From: Paracoccus sp. S-4012
GTDB taxonomy: Bacteria; Pseudomonadota; Alphaproteobacteria; Rhodobacterales; Rhodobacteraceae
Assembly: GCF_009674885.1 (NCBI RefSeq)
Contig: NZ_WKKA01000008.1
Location: 1 to 64,000 of the forward strand
DNA length: 64,000 nucleotides
Direction: 5' to 3'
In this document: piece by piece, positions 55,727 to 64,000 of the stretch
How positions within the stretch are numbered: the stretch's first letter is position 1
Layout of the letters: each line of letters begins with the position of its first letter
Notes under the pieces: generated by a model
What the model saw: the letters and a program-made list of their open reading frames with translations, nothing else
What the model was told of the DNA's origin: nothing
The model's database searches: none
Program-made: the position numbers and the translations under genes

Positions 55727-56785
55727 TCAACTACTTCGGAAGATCATCGCCCGGCCCGGCAGGATCGAGAGGCGCACCCGCTCGTCGATGGCGGCGGTGC
55801 CGGGCGGGACGCGCGCCTGCACCGGCTGCTCCAGCCCCTCGACAGCGAGGTTCAGCGTCTCGGCGGCGCCGACGAAGGCGACCTCGCGCACCCGCGCCAC
55901 GACGCCCGCCGGGTCGCGCCCCAGGGCGATCGCCTCGGGCCGCAGCATCACCACGACGGCGGCGCCCTCGGGGACTCCGTCGGGCGCGGGCACCGGACCG
56001 AGCGGCGTCGCGATCCGGCCATCGCGCACCCTGCCCGCGACCTCGGTGCAGGGGCCGAGGAAGGTCGCGGCGAAGGCGTCCGCCGGGTGGTCGTAGACCT
56101 GCCGCGCGGGACCTTGCTGCACGATCCGGCCCGCCCGCATCACCGCGAGGCGGTCGCCGGTCGACAGCGCCTCCTCCGGGTCGTGGGTGACGATGATCGC
56201 CGCCGTGTCATGCGCGCGCAGCTGCGCCAGCGTCTCGGCCCGGAGGCGGGCGCGCAGGTCGCGGTCGAGGTTCGAGAAGGGCTCGTCCATCAGCAGGACC
56301 GCCGGCTCCGGCGCAAGCGCACGGGCGAGCGCCACGCGCTGCTGCTCGCCGCCCGAGAGGCTGTGCGGATAGCGCCCCGCGAGCGCCGCGATCCCGATCC
56401 GGGCCAGCACCTGCTCCACCCGCGCCCGTGCCGCGCCGCGGGGGAGGGCGGCGAGGCCGAAGGCGAGGTTTTCGGCCACGGTCAGGTGCGGGAAGAGGGC
56501 GTAGTCCTGGAACATCATGCCGATGCCGCGCTGCTCCGGCTCGACGAAGACCGAGGGTCCGGCCAGCTCGCGCCCGCCCATGAGGATGCGCCCGGTATCG
56601 GCCGCATCTACCCCGGCGATCACCCGCAGAAGCGACGACTTGCCGCAACCCGAGGGGCCGACGAGGCACAGAACCTCGCCCGCCCCCAGCGTCAGGTTGA
56701 CCTCGCGCAACAGCTCGAATCCGCCCAGCCGCCGCGACACGCCCTCGATCAGGAGCGCAAGGGAGGGGGCGGCGGCGGATTGCAT
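55727..56785 (-). CDS. Iron ABC transporter ATP-binding protein, FbpC type
   Basis: A 352-residue ATPase: Walker A (GPSGCGKSS), Q-loop (MFQDYALFPHLTVAENL), signature ([15 protein letters not shown]), Walker B (LLMDEPFSNLD) and H-loop (VTHDPEEAL), with a C-terminal regulatory domain (about 240-352). FbpC-like by its FEPEQRGIG-type loop (VEPEQRGIGM). It is the first gene of the fbpC-fbpA-fbpB order, which is unusual since fbpA usually leads. Confidence 0.93.
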   Translation of the reverse strand: MQSAAAPSLALLIEGVSRRLGGFELLREVNLTLGAGEVLCLVGPSGCGKSSLLRVIAGVDAADTGRILMGGRELAGPSVFVEPEQRGIGMMFQDYALFPHLTVAENLAFGLAALPRGAARARVEQVLARIGIAALAGRYPHSLSGGEQQRVALARALAPEPAVLLMDEPFSNLDRDLRARLRAETLAQLRAHDTAAIIVTHDPEEALSTGDRLAVMRAGRIVQQGPARQVYDHPADAFAATFLGPCTEVAGRVRDGRIATPLGPVPAPDGVPEGAAVVVMLRPEAIALGRDPAGVVARVREVAFVGAAETLNLAVEGLEQPVQARVPPGTAAIDERVRLSILPGRAMIFRSS

Positions 56786-57097
56786 CTGCGGGTCGGGCCT
56801 TTCGTCTCGTGGTTGGCCGTGGCCGGCTCGCCTCTAGCGCATCTCGGGGCCGGTCGCGAGCCCGTCGCAACGGCAGGGCGGCGTCGGCCGAATTGGGCGC
56901 CAAGGATGTGCCGCGCAAGGGATCGGGGCGCGCGGCCTGATCCCGCTCGGTCCGTTGAAGAAGCGAAGCAGAGGGCCCGCGCCCGCGTTGGCGGACGGGC
57001 GGGAGGCTGAATCGTTGCTCGGAAAGGAAAGACCGCCGAACCCTCCCCCACGTCCCACCTTGATTTCCCCCCGCCCGGCTGTTCCATGCTCCGCCCC
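56786..57097. other. Divergent intergenic region, 312 bp
   Basis: Lies between the iron-transport operon (minus strand) and ppk (plus strand) and should hold both promoters. No convincing gene, repeat or hairpin with T-run is seen; one segment near 57015-57040 (TTGCTCGGAAAGGAAAGACC) is less GC-rich but gives no clear -10. No recognisable iron-response box could be named with confidence. Confidence 0.5.
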
Positions 57098-59311
57098 ATG
57101 ACTCAGGCCGACTTCCTCCGCAGCCCGTTCCCGCCCGCGCATGAGCTGCCGGATGGTCCGCCGGAGGGTCTGGGGCGGTTCTTCAACCGCGAGCTCAGCT
57201 GGCTCAGCTTCAACTGGCGGGTCCTCGACGAGGCGCGCAACACGCGCGTGCCGCTCCTCGAACGCCTGCGGTTCCTGTCGATCAGCGCCACCAACCTCGA
57301 CGAGTTCTACACCGTGCGCGTCGCCGGCCTGCGCGAGCTTGCGCGCGAGCGGAAGGACGCGCTGTCCGAGGACGGTCTCACGCCGTCCGAACAGCTGGTT
57401 CTGGTCAGCGCCGACGCGCGGCGGCTGATGGAGGCGCAGCAGGCGGTTTGGAACCGGCTGCGGGGCGAGATGGAGCGCGCGGGAATCGTCCTCGTGACGC
57501 CGGAAGGCGTCACCGCGGAGGAGCGCGATTTCCTGACCCGCTACTTCCACGAACAGGTCTTCCCGGTCCTGACGCCGCTCGCCATCGACCCGGCGCACCC
57601 GTTCCCCTTCATCCCCAACACCGGCTTCAGCCTTGCGCTCGAACTCGCCCGCGCGAGCGACGGGCGGCAGATGCAGGCGCTGCTGCCGATCCCGGCGCAG
57701 CTCCGGCGCTTCGTGCCGCTGCCGGGCGGCGCGCGGTTCCTGCGGCTCGAGCATCTGCTGCTGATGCACCTCGCGCGGCTCTTCCCCGGCTACCGCGACG
57801 CCGGGCACTGCACCTTCCGCGTCCTGCGCGACAGCGACCTCGAGGTCGAGGACGAGGCTGAGGATCTGGTGCGCGAGTTCGAGACCGCGCTGAAGCGCCG
57901 CCGACGGGGCGAGGTCATCCGGCTGAAGATCACCGTCGGCGCCCCCGCAGGGCTGCGCCGCCTCATCATGGCCGAGCTCGACGCCGCGCCCGACGAGGTG
58001 ATCGAGGTGCAGGGCCTCCTCGGCATGGCCGACTTGAGCGAGCTGGTCCTCGACCACCGCCGCGACCTGCTGTTTCCCGGCTTCACCCCGCGGGTGCCCG
58101 AGCGGGTGCAGGACCATGACGGCGACATGTTCGCGGCGATCCGCCAGAAGGACATGCTGCTGCACCACCCCTACGAGACCTTCGACATGGTCATCCGCTT
58201 CCTCGCGCAGGCGGCGCGGGACCCGGATGTGCTGGCGATCAAGCAGACCCTCTACCGCACGAGCCGCGACAGCCCGATCGTGGACGCGCTCTGCGAGGCG
58301 GCGGAAAGCGGCAAGTCGGTCATGGCGCTGGTCGAGCTGAAGGCGCGGTTCGACGAGGCCGCGAACATCCGCCAGTCGCGCCGGCTGGAGCGCGCGGGCG
58401 CCCATGTCAGCTACGGCTTCATGCAGCTGAAGACCCACGCCAAGATCTCGACCGTGGTGCGGCGCGAGGGTGACGCGCTCGTCACCTACACGCATTTCGG
58501 GACCGGCAACTACCACCCGATCACGGCCCGCATCTACACCGATCTGAGCCTCTTCACCTGCGACCCGGCCCTCGGGCGGGACGCCACCAAGGTGTTCAAC
58601 TACCTCTCCGGCTACGTGCAGCCCGAGGGGCTGGAGAACATCGCCATCGCGCCGATCTCGCTCAAGCCCCGTCTCCTCGGCCTGATCGCCCGCGAGGCCG
58701 AGTTCGCGCGCCTCGGACGCCCGGCGGCGATCTGGGCCAAGATGAACAGCCTGATCGACCCCGAGGTGATCGAGGCGCTCTACGCGGCCTCGCAGGCGGG
58801 GGTGAAGATCGACCTCGTGGTCCGCGGCGTCTGCGGGCTGCGCCCCCGCGTCGCCGGCCTGTCCGAGAACATCCGCGTCAAGTCGATCGTCGGCCGCTTC
58901 CTCGAGCATTCGCGCATCCTCTGCACCGGCAACGGCCATGGCCTGCCCTCGCGGCGGGCGCGGGTGTTCATCTCCTCGGCCGACTGGATGCAACGCAACC
59001 TCGAGCGCCGGGTCGAGACGCTGGTCGAATGCACCAACGAGACCGTGAAGGACCAGATCGTCAGCCAGATCATGGCCGCGAACCTCGCCGACGAGGCGAA
59101 TTCCTGGGTGCTCGGGCCTGAGGGGCGCTATGTCCGCCACCTGCCGGTGGGGCGCGACGACCTGTTCTCGTGCCACCGCTTCTTCCTCGACCATCCCTCG
59201 CTTTCCGGGCGCGGCTCGGCCGGTGCGGGAGACGTGCCGGCGCTGACCCATGCGCGGGACGAGGGGCAACCATCGGCGCCCCGCGGCGTTGCCGCCGCGC
59301 CGGCGTCCTGA
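57098..59311 (+). CDS. ppk1: Polyphosphate kinase 1
   Basis: Reversibly polymerises ATP gamma-phosphate into polyphosphate. The 737-residue protein has the four PPK1 domains: N-terminal [20 protein letters not shown], head ([15 protein letters not shown]), and the two catalytic PLD-like domains with [21 protein letters not shown] and RFLEHSRI holding the autophosphorylated histidine and its partners. ATG at 57098 chosen over 57086. Followed 44 bp later by ppx. Confidence 0.97.
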   Translation: MTQADFLRSPFPPAHELPDGPPEGLGRFFNRELSWLSFNWRVLDEARNTRVPLLERLRFLSISATNLDEFYTVRVAGLRELARERKDALSEDGLTPSEQLVLVSADARRLMEAQQAVWNRLRGEMERAGIVLVTPEGVTAEERDFLTRYFHEQVFPVLTPLAIDPAHPFPFIPNTGFSLALELARASDGRQMQALLPIPAQLRRFVPLPGGARFLRLEHLLLMHLARLFPGYRDAGHCTFRVLRDSDLEVEDEAEDLVREFETALKRRRRGEVIRLKITVGAPAGLRRLIMAELDAAPDEVIEVQGLLGMADLSELVLDHRRDLLFPGFTPRVPERVQDHDGDMFAAIRQKDMLLHHPYETFDMVIRFLAQAARDPDVLAIKQTLYRTSRDSPIVDALCEAAESGKSVMALVELKARFDEAANIRQSRRLERAGAHVSYGFMQLKTHAKISTVVRREGDALVTYTHFGTGNYHPITARIYTDLSLFTCDPALGRDATKVFNYLSGYVQPEGLENIAIAPISLKPRLLGLIAREAEFARLGRPAAIWAKMNSLIDPEVIEALYAASQAGVKIDLVVRGVCGLRPRVAGLSENIRVKSIVGRFLEHSRILCTGNGHGLPSRRARVFISSADWMQRNLERRVETLVECTNETVKDQIVSQIMAANLADEANSWVLGPEGRYVRHLPVGRDDLFSCHRFFLDHPSLSGRGSAGAGDVPALTHARDEGQPSAPRGVAAAPAS

Positions 59312-59355
59312 TCCGACGACCCCGAGTCCCGATCCCGGAACGAGAGGCCCGAGAC

Positions 59356-60891
59356 ATGAGCGACGCGACCACGCCCGCCCGCACCGGCACCAGCCTCCGC
59401 GAAACCTTCGCCAAGATGCTCGACGACCCGAGCGCGCGCTTGCTCAGGCGCGTGGGCGTGGTGGATGTGGGCTCGAACTCGATCCGCATGGTGGTCTTCG
59501 ACGGCGCCGCCCGCAGCCCGGCCTATTTCTACAACGAGAAGGTAATGGCGGGCCTCGGCGCCGGCCTCGCCAGCACCGGGCGGCTGAACCCGGAGGGCGT
59601 GACCCGCGGCCTCGAGGCGCTGCGCCGCTTCGCCGAACTGGCCCGCGGAATGGACGTGGCGCCGCTGACCTGCGTGGCCACCGCCGCCGTGCGCGAGGCC
59701 GAGGACGGCCCCGACTTCCACGCCCGCGCCGAGGCCGAATCCGGCCTCACGCTGCATGTCGTCGACGGACGGGAGGAGGCGCGGCTCTCGGGGCAGGGCG
59801 TGCTGCTCGGCTGGCCGGATGCGGAGGGGCTGGTCTGCGACATCGGCGGCAACTCGATGGAGGTCGCGGTAGTCGGCGGCGGCACGGTCGGCGCGCGCGT
59901 GTCCTCGCCGCTCGGGCCGTTCCGTTTGCAGCAGGTCAAGGGCGGCGCCGCCGGCCGCAGGCGCCACATCCGCGCGGTGATGAAGGATCTGGGCGAGGCG
60001 GTCGGGACCGGGCATGGCCGAATCTTCCTCGTCGGCGGCTCGTGGCGGGCCATCGCGCGCATCGACATGGAGCGGCGCGGCTATCCGATGACGGTGCTGC
60101 ACGAATACCGCATGACGCCCGAAGACCTCACCGCCACCATCGAGCATATCGCCGCCACCGACACCGCCACGCTGAAGGCCGCGACCGGTATCTCCAGCAC
60201 CCGGCTGGAGCTGGTCCCCCTTGCCGCCGAGGTCCTGCGCGAGCTGACCCGCGCCTTCGCCCCCGAGGAGTTCGCCGTCAGCTCCTTCGGCATCCGCGAG
60301 GGCTTGCTCTACGAACAGATGTCGCCGTCCCTGCGCGAGCGCGACCCGCTGATCGAGGCGGCGCGCTTCACCGAGAAGAAGATGGCGCGGATGCCCGGCT
60401 TCGGAAGGAAGCTGTTCCAGTTCCTGCTGCCGCTGTTCGAGGGCGCCTCGGCGCAGCGCCAGCGGCTGATCCTCGCCGCCTGCCTGCTGCACGACACCGC
60501 CTGGCGCGCGCATCCCGACTATCGGGCCGAGGCCTGTTTCGACAACGTGACCCGCGCCAATCTGGCGGCGCTGAGCCATCCCGAGCGCGTGTTCCTCGGC
60601 GTGGCACTCCTGCACCGCTACAAGTCGAGCCGCGCGAATTCGCCCATGGCGCCGCTGTTTGCGCTGCTCTCGGCGGACGAACTCCGCGATGCCGAGGTGC
60701 TGGGCAAGGCCATGCGCTTCGGGGCCATGTTCTCGGTCCGCAATCCCGGCACCGCCGGGCGCCTGTCGGTCGATGCAGGCGTGCTGCGGCTGAAGCTCAC
60801 GAAGACCGGCCGGGCGCTGATGGGCGAGGTCGCGCTCGCGCGGTTCCGGTCGCTCGCATCGGCCATGGGGGCGACGGCCGAAGTCGTCTGA
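59356..60891 (+). CDS. ppx: Exopolyphosphatase, Ppx/GppA family
   Basis: A 511-residue actin-fold phosphatase degrading polyphosphate or pppGpp. Phosphate-1 loop VVDVGSNSIRMVVFDG, phosphate-2 CDIGGNSMEVAVVGGG, and catalytic Glu in the region of ATAAVREAEDGPDF; a C-terminal HD-like domain (about 330-511) contains LAACLLHDTAWRAHP. Co-directional with ppk1, forming the usual synthesis/degradation pair. Confidence 0.95.
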   Translation: MSDATTPARTGTSLRETFAKMLDDPSARLLRRVGVVDVGSNSIRMVVFDGAARSPAYFYNEKVMAGLGAGLASTGRLNPEGVTRGLEALRRFAELARGMDVAPLTCVATAAVREAEDGPDFHARAEAESGLTLHVVDGREEARLSGQGVLLGWPDAEGLVCDIGGNSMEVAVVGGGTVGARVSSPLGPFRLQQVKGGAAGRRRHIRAVMKDLGEAVGTGHGRIFLVGGSWRAIARIDMERRGYPMTVLHEYRMTPEDLTATIEHIAATDTATLKAATGISSTRLELVPLAAEVLRELTRAFAPEEFAVSSFGIREGLLYEQMSPSLRERDPLIEAARFTEKKMARMPGFGRKLFQFLLPLFEGASAQRQRLILAACLLHDTAWRAHPDYRAEACFDNVTRANLAALSHPERVFLGVALLHRYKSSRANSPMAPLFALLSADELRDAEVLGKAMRFGAMFSVRNPGTAGRLSVDAGVLRLKLTKTGRALMGEVALARFRSLASAMGATAEVV

Positions 60892-61087
60892 GGCCGCCGC
60901 GGCGGTTCCGGTCTCCCGACATCAAACATTGTCTCTAATCTGCTGTTGGTTAACGGGTTTCCGGTCCCGTAATCCTCCCTCTTGTGCGGGGGAGTTCCGC
61001 ACGCTGCCTGACCTAAGCGTGGATCAGCGCGTCCTGATCCGTCGGCATGCCCCAAGGGGCAGGCACGATGCCCTGCGGACATTACCG

Positions 61088-62746
61088 ATGCCCATCAACG
61101 ACGACTCGGTCGACTACTTCCAGCTCACCCGCCCGATAACGATCGGGAATGCCGCGCATCCGGTGGATACCACCCTGCCGCAGAAGACGGTCCAGCACCT
61201 CGAGCTGCGGTATGACGGCCTCCTCCAGCAGGCGAATGCCAGCCGCGAGACGAAGCTCTCGGCCGACGACCCGGATGGCGACAACGTCCTCCAGGTCGGA
61301 GACAGCTTCACCATCTCTTCTGCCCTCTACAACAACAAGGGCGTTCATCAGGGGACCGAGTCGGTCAAGTTGACGCTGCTCGGGGCCGGCACCTTCTCCA
61401 GTCATCACGGCGTCCGTGACGTGCTGATCGGCGAGGCGGCGAACGGCGCCCAGTATGTGGTCTTTCCCAGGGCCGATGCGCCCACCAAGCCCGGCCAGGT
61501 GACCGCGACGATCGGTGCCCAGTCGGCGGGCTACGACTTCGACGGCGGCAAGATCGCGATCTGCTATCTGGAGGGGACCGGGATTCTGACCGAGAGCGGC
61601 GAGGTCGCGATCGAGGATCTCCGCGAGGGCGACCTCGTCGTCTGCCGCTTCGGCGGCCTGCGCCCGGCGCGATGGATCGGCCGCCAGAGGCTGACCGGCA
61701 GCCGCGCCGCCGGGCAGGAGGCGATCCGCATCGCCACGGGCGCGCTCGCCGACAACATGCCGCGCCGGCCCCTGTTCGTGTCGCCCGGACACGCGATGCT
61801 GGTCGCCGGCCGGCTGGTTCTGGCGGCCGACCTCGTGAACGGCATCACCATCACGCGGGAGGAGCCGCGCGACCTGTGGTCCTACGTCCAGCTCGACCTC
61901 GGCGAGCATGACCTTCTGCTGGCCGACGGCGCCTGGTCCGAGAGTTTCGCCGACTGCGGCGACTTCCGCACGCAGTTCGACAACTTCGTCGAGTTCCGCG
62001 ACCGGTTCCCGGACCATGTCGCCCCCGCCGCGCCGCGGCTCTGCGCCCCCCGTCCCGAAGGCGGCGAGGCGCTGCATGAGGCGCTGCGCCACACCGCCCG
62101 GCGGGCGCTGAGCAGCGGCGCGACCATCGCCTCCGGCCGCATCGAGGGCCGCGTCGAAGGCGTGGCCGAGCCCTGCCATGTCAGCGGCTGGGTCATGGAC
62201 GCCGATCATCCCGGCCGTCCGGTCATGCTCGAACTCGTTCTCGGCGACGAGGTGATCGCCACGACGCTCGCCTGCGCGCCGCGCCGGGCGGCCGGCGATC
62301 AGGGCCGCATGGGCTTCATCTTCGCCGGCGACCCGCGCCTCTCGACCCGGCAACTGCTGCGCGCCACCGTCCGGCGGGCGCAGGACGGCCAGGCCATCAC
62401 CCCCCTGCCGAGCGCCGCCCTCGGGACGCTGCAGGGGCATCTCGACCTCGTCACCGATTCGTGCCGCCTCGAAGGCTGGGCGCGGGACGAGACGTTCCCG
62501 CAGCAGCCGGTTATGCTGGAGGTCGTCCTCGGCGACGAGATCATCGGCACCGTCCTCGCCAGCCGCGCGCGCGAGGATCTGCGGAAGGCGGGGCTCGGCG
62601 ATACGGCATTCGTCTTCGAGGCGAGCCGGGCGCTCTCGCCGGCCGAGATGGAAGCGATCCAGCTGCGGCGGATCAGCGACCGTGCGGTGCTGCGGCGGAC
62701 GGCGGAGACGAGGATCGTGAGAACCGGCGAAACTCGCGCCGCCTGA
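61088..62746 (+). CDS. Hint-domain protein with two C-terminal repeats
   Basis: A 552-residue protein with a Hint (hedgehog/intein) domain at about 157-300: it opens with C159 in ICYLEGTGILTESG, continues with VAIEDLREGDLVVCRFGGLR and has the histidine motif LFVSPGHAMLV. The N-terminal 150 residues are a beta-rich region of unknown type. After it come two copies of a module (SGWVMDADHPGRPVMLELVL and EGWARDETFPQQPVMLEVVL, about 365-430 and 450-520). Such proteins are common and often secreted in Rhodobacteraceae; function unknown. ATG at 61088. Confidence 0.85.
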   Translation: MPINDDSVDYFQLTRPITIGNAAHPVDTTLPQKTVQHLELRYDGLLQQANASRETKLSADDPDGDNVLQVGDSFTISSALYNNKGVHQGTESVKLTLLGAGTFSSHHGVRDVLIGEAANGAQYVVFPRADAPTKPGQVTATIGAQSAGYDFDGGKIAICYLEGTGILTESGEVAIEDLREGDLVVCRFGGLRPARWIGRQRLTGSRAAGQEAIRIATGALADNMPRRPLFVSPGHAMLVAGRLVLAADLVNGITITREEPRDLWSYVQLDLGEHDLLLADGAWSESFADCGDFRTQFDNFVEFRDRFPDHVAPAAPRLCAPRPEGGEALHEALRHTARRALSSGATIASGRIEGRVEGVAEPCHVSGWVMDADHPGRPVMLELVLGDEVIATTLACAPRRAAGDQGRMGFIFAGDPRLSTRQLLRATVRRAQDGQAITPLPSAALGTLQGHLDLVTDSCRLEGWARDETFPQQPVMLEVVLGDEIIGTVLASRAREDLRKAGLGDTAFVFEASRALSPAEMEAIQLRRISDRAVLRRTAETRIVRTGETRAA

Positions 62747-62950
62747 CGGGTATTTCGCTGGATCCGGCGGAATCCCCGAGGGCTCGACCCTGCGGCATTG
62801 CGTCACCGTGGCGGCGAAACCATGGCGTTGTGTGACCCTAGGTAAGTACTCGAGAAAATCGTTGACGGGTGGGCTGTCGAGGCCCCATTGGCTGCGCCGT
62901 GCGGGGAAAGACGCGCACGGCCTATCACAGTCTAAATCAACAAAGATTTC

Positions 62951-62974
62951 TCACGTGCACGCTCACGTGCACGC
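62951..62974. repeat. Perfect tandem duplication of a 12-mer
   Basis: TCACGTGCACGC occurs twice in direct succession, followed by TCACGG, the start of a partial third unit. It lies in the 292-bp gap (62747-63038) between the two Hint genes. That gap is clearly less GC-rich than the rest and shows no other recognisable feature. Confidence 0.75.
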
Positions 62975-63038
62975 TCACGGGCGACGGCATGCGACTGGTT
63001 GCGTGACCCAGAACACCATCTATGAAAGTGCCCAGACG

Positions 63039-64000
63039 ATGTCCTACATCATCCACGTAGTTCCTCTCGATGCGTTCAACTTCGGGTCATTGCCCTATAA
63101 TCCGTCGATCCCCAAGTATCCTTGGAACTGGTGGGGCGGCAGCGACCCTCAGTTAAATCCGGATGGGGGGAATTGGAACGTCAACCACCCCGACAGGGGA
63201 CCTTGGAACAAGTTCACGATCGACACGTCGCGGGCTTTCGAGATCCAGGTTCAGGACATCGATAGCAGGCCGGATGTGCTGGACACTGATACCTTCCATC
63301 GGGAACCCGCGGAACCGGACTGCAGACGCTCCAGACGGCTGTTAAGGGTGTTTAGATTGGCGGCAACATCGTGAACGAATACGAGGTTACCCTGACCGGC
63401 TCTGACGGGCAGACGTACACGCTCGTCGCGTTGAACGTACTGCCTGCTCACCTTCGATGGCAGGGGCAGGAGAACGATGGAAAACTCATCGGCTTCACCT
63501 TCGACGGTGCATGGCCCCCGGAAGGGGTGACGCTGGACTACGTGCCCAACAGCAACGTCGATAAGCCGAGCCTTCACGAGTCCAACATGCTCCCCGTCTG
63601 CTACCTGCAGGGCACGAAGATCCAGACGGCCTCGGGCGAGGTCGCGGTCGAGGACCTGCGCGAGGGCGACCTGGTCGTCTGCCGCTTCGGCGGCATCCGC
63701 CCGATCCGCTGGATCGGCCGGCAGCGCTTCGCCGGGGCGCGCGCGGCCGGGAAGGAGGCGATCCGCTTCGCCGAGGGCTCGCTGGGCGAAAACATGCCGC
63801 GCGAGGCGCTGTTCGTCTCGCCCGGCCACTCGATGCTGGTCGAGGGCCGGCTGGTCCTCGCCGACGACCTCGTGAACGGCATCACGATCACGCTCGAGGA
63901 GCCGCGCGAGGTCTGGTCCTACTTCCAGATCGACTTCGGCGTGCATGACCTCGTCCTCGCCAACGGCGCCTGGTCCGAGAGCTTCGCCGACGCCGGCGAT
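63039..64000 (+). pseudogene. Second Hint-domain gene, apparently broken, cut by the window edge
   Basis: Begins at the ATG of SYIIHVVPLDAFNFGSL and reads to about 63285 (FEIQVQDIDSRPDVLDTDT), then continues two frames over as GTGLQTLQTAVKGV, an amber TAG (63354-63356), IGGNIVNEYEVTLTGSDG and the Hint domain (VCYLQGTKIQTASG, FVSPGHSML), open to the window end. Either a frameshift plus nonsense codon has broken it, or a shorter gene starts at the GTG at 63371. The Hint part strongly resembles that of the gene at 61088. Confidence 0.6.

Noticed and set aside
57086..57097. Start of ppk1 at 57086
   Set aside because: Adds only MLRP; the ATG at 57098 gives the usual start. Cannot be excluded.
60894..60905. 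CCGCCGCGGCGG as a ppx terminator
   Set aside because: A loopless palindrome with no T-run; not a plausible intrinsic terminator.
62808..63038. His-rich N-terminal extension (HVHAHVHAHG) of the second Hint gene
   Set aside because: It comes from the 12-bp tandem duplication; composition upstream of the ATG at 63039 is not protein-like.

Overview
The window is about 64 kb of a very GC-rich (near 70 percent by eye) alphaproteobacterial chromosome. Most genes fit the Rhodobacteraceae/Paracoccaceae: a LolCD pair, a short-type ProS, a DUF2849-sulfite reductase-CysH-DUF934 sulfur operon, TRAP and TAXI transporters, corrinoid and DUF1638 genes, Hint-domain proteins, and intergenic repeats ending in GATATTTTC-GACAGAAGAAG. 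I do not assign a genus. Coding density is high, many genes overlap by 4 bp (ATGA or GTGA), and no rRNA, tRNA, CRISPR array or prophage was seen.

Layout. 0-2.3 kb: the edge of an IS3-type element, a lone TRAP binding protein with a strong terminator, and a HigBA-like toxin-antitoxin pair with paired operator-like repeats. 2.4-5.3 kb: a polyamine-type ABC transporter (two permeases and an ATPase) without a binding protein beside it. 5.3-6.3 kb: a decayed fusion of a phenylacetate-CoA-ligase-like gene and a branched-chain amino-acid-type binding protein. 6.4-14.2 kb: miaB, an SMR pump, proS, a HAD phosphatase, a GntR-alkA-esterase operon, a VOC protein, a secreted repeat protein and an HNH nuclease. 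14.2-15.8 kb: a corrinoid protein, a 52-residue membrane protein and DUF1638. 15.9-22.1 kb: an IMPACT protein, NAD(P)HX dehydratase, a phosphatase, a lipid acyltransferase, an EamA transporter and transketolase. 22.2-25.7 kb: a TAXI-TRAP system with DUF1850. 25.9-27.9 kb: LolC/E-LolD.

28-34 kb: a BrnT-BrnA-ChaC operon, parE, a Phd-Doc pair, a glutathione transferase, pyrD and DUF952. 34.5-44.2 kb: a 5'-nucleotidase, then a catabolic island (BKACE, SDR, iron alcohol dehydrogenase, acyl-CoA ligase, NADP oxidoreductase, SDR, MaoC-like protein, thioesterase). 44.2-49.8 kb: assimilatory sulfate reduction with a 12-codon upstream ORF, a divergent Lrp regulator and a SulP transporter. 49.8-56.8 kb: an HDAC-like amidohydrolase, fhs and a ferric-iron ABC transporter. 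57-60.9 kb: ppk1-ppx. 61-64 kb: two related Hint genes, the second broken and cut by the window edge.

The less ordinary content is in the small and intergenic parts: a 143-bp multi-hairpin repeat present twice with a possible diverged third member, a 51-bp dispersed repeat present twice, paired palindromes after the SMR gene, a likely translated leader ORF in the sulfur operon, a ChaC gene coupled to a toxin-antitoxin operon, and the duplicated Hint locus. I did not find a clearly new multi-gene defence or biosynthetic system. The best candidates for undescribed biology are the corrinoid/small membrane protein/DUF1638 unit, the BrnTA-ChaC coupling and the cys leader ORF.
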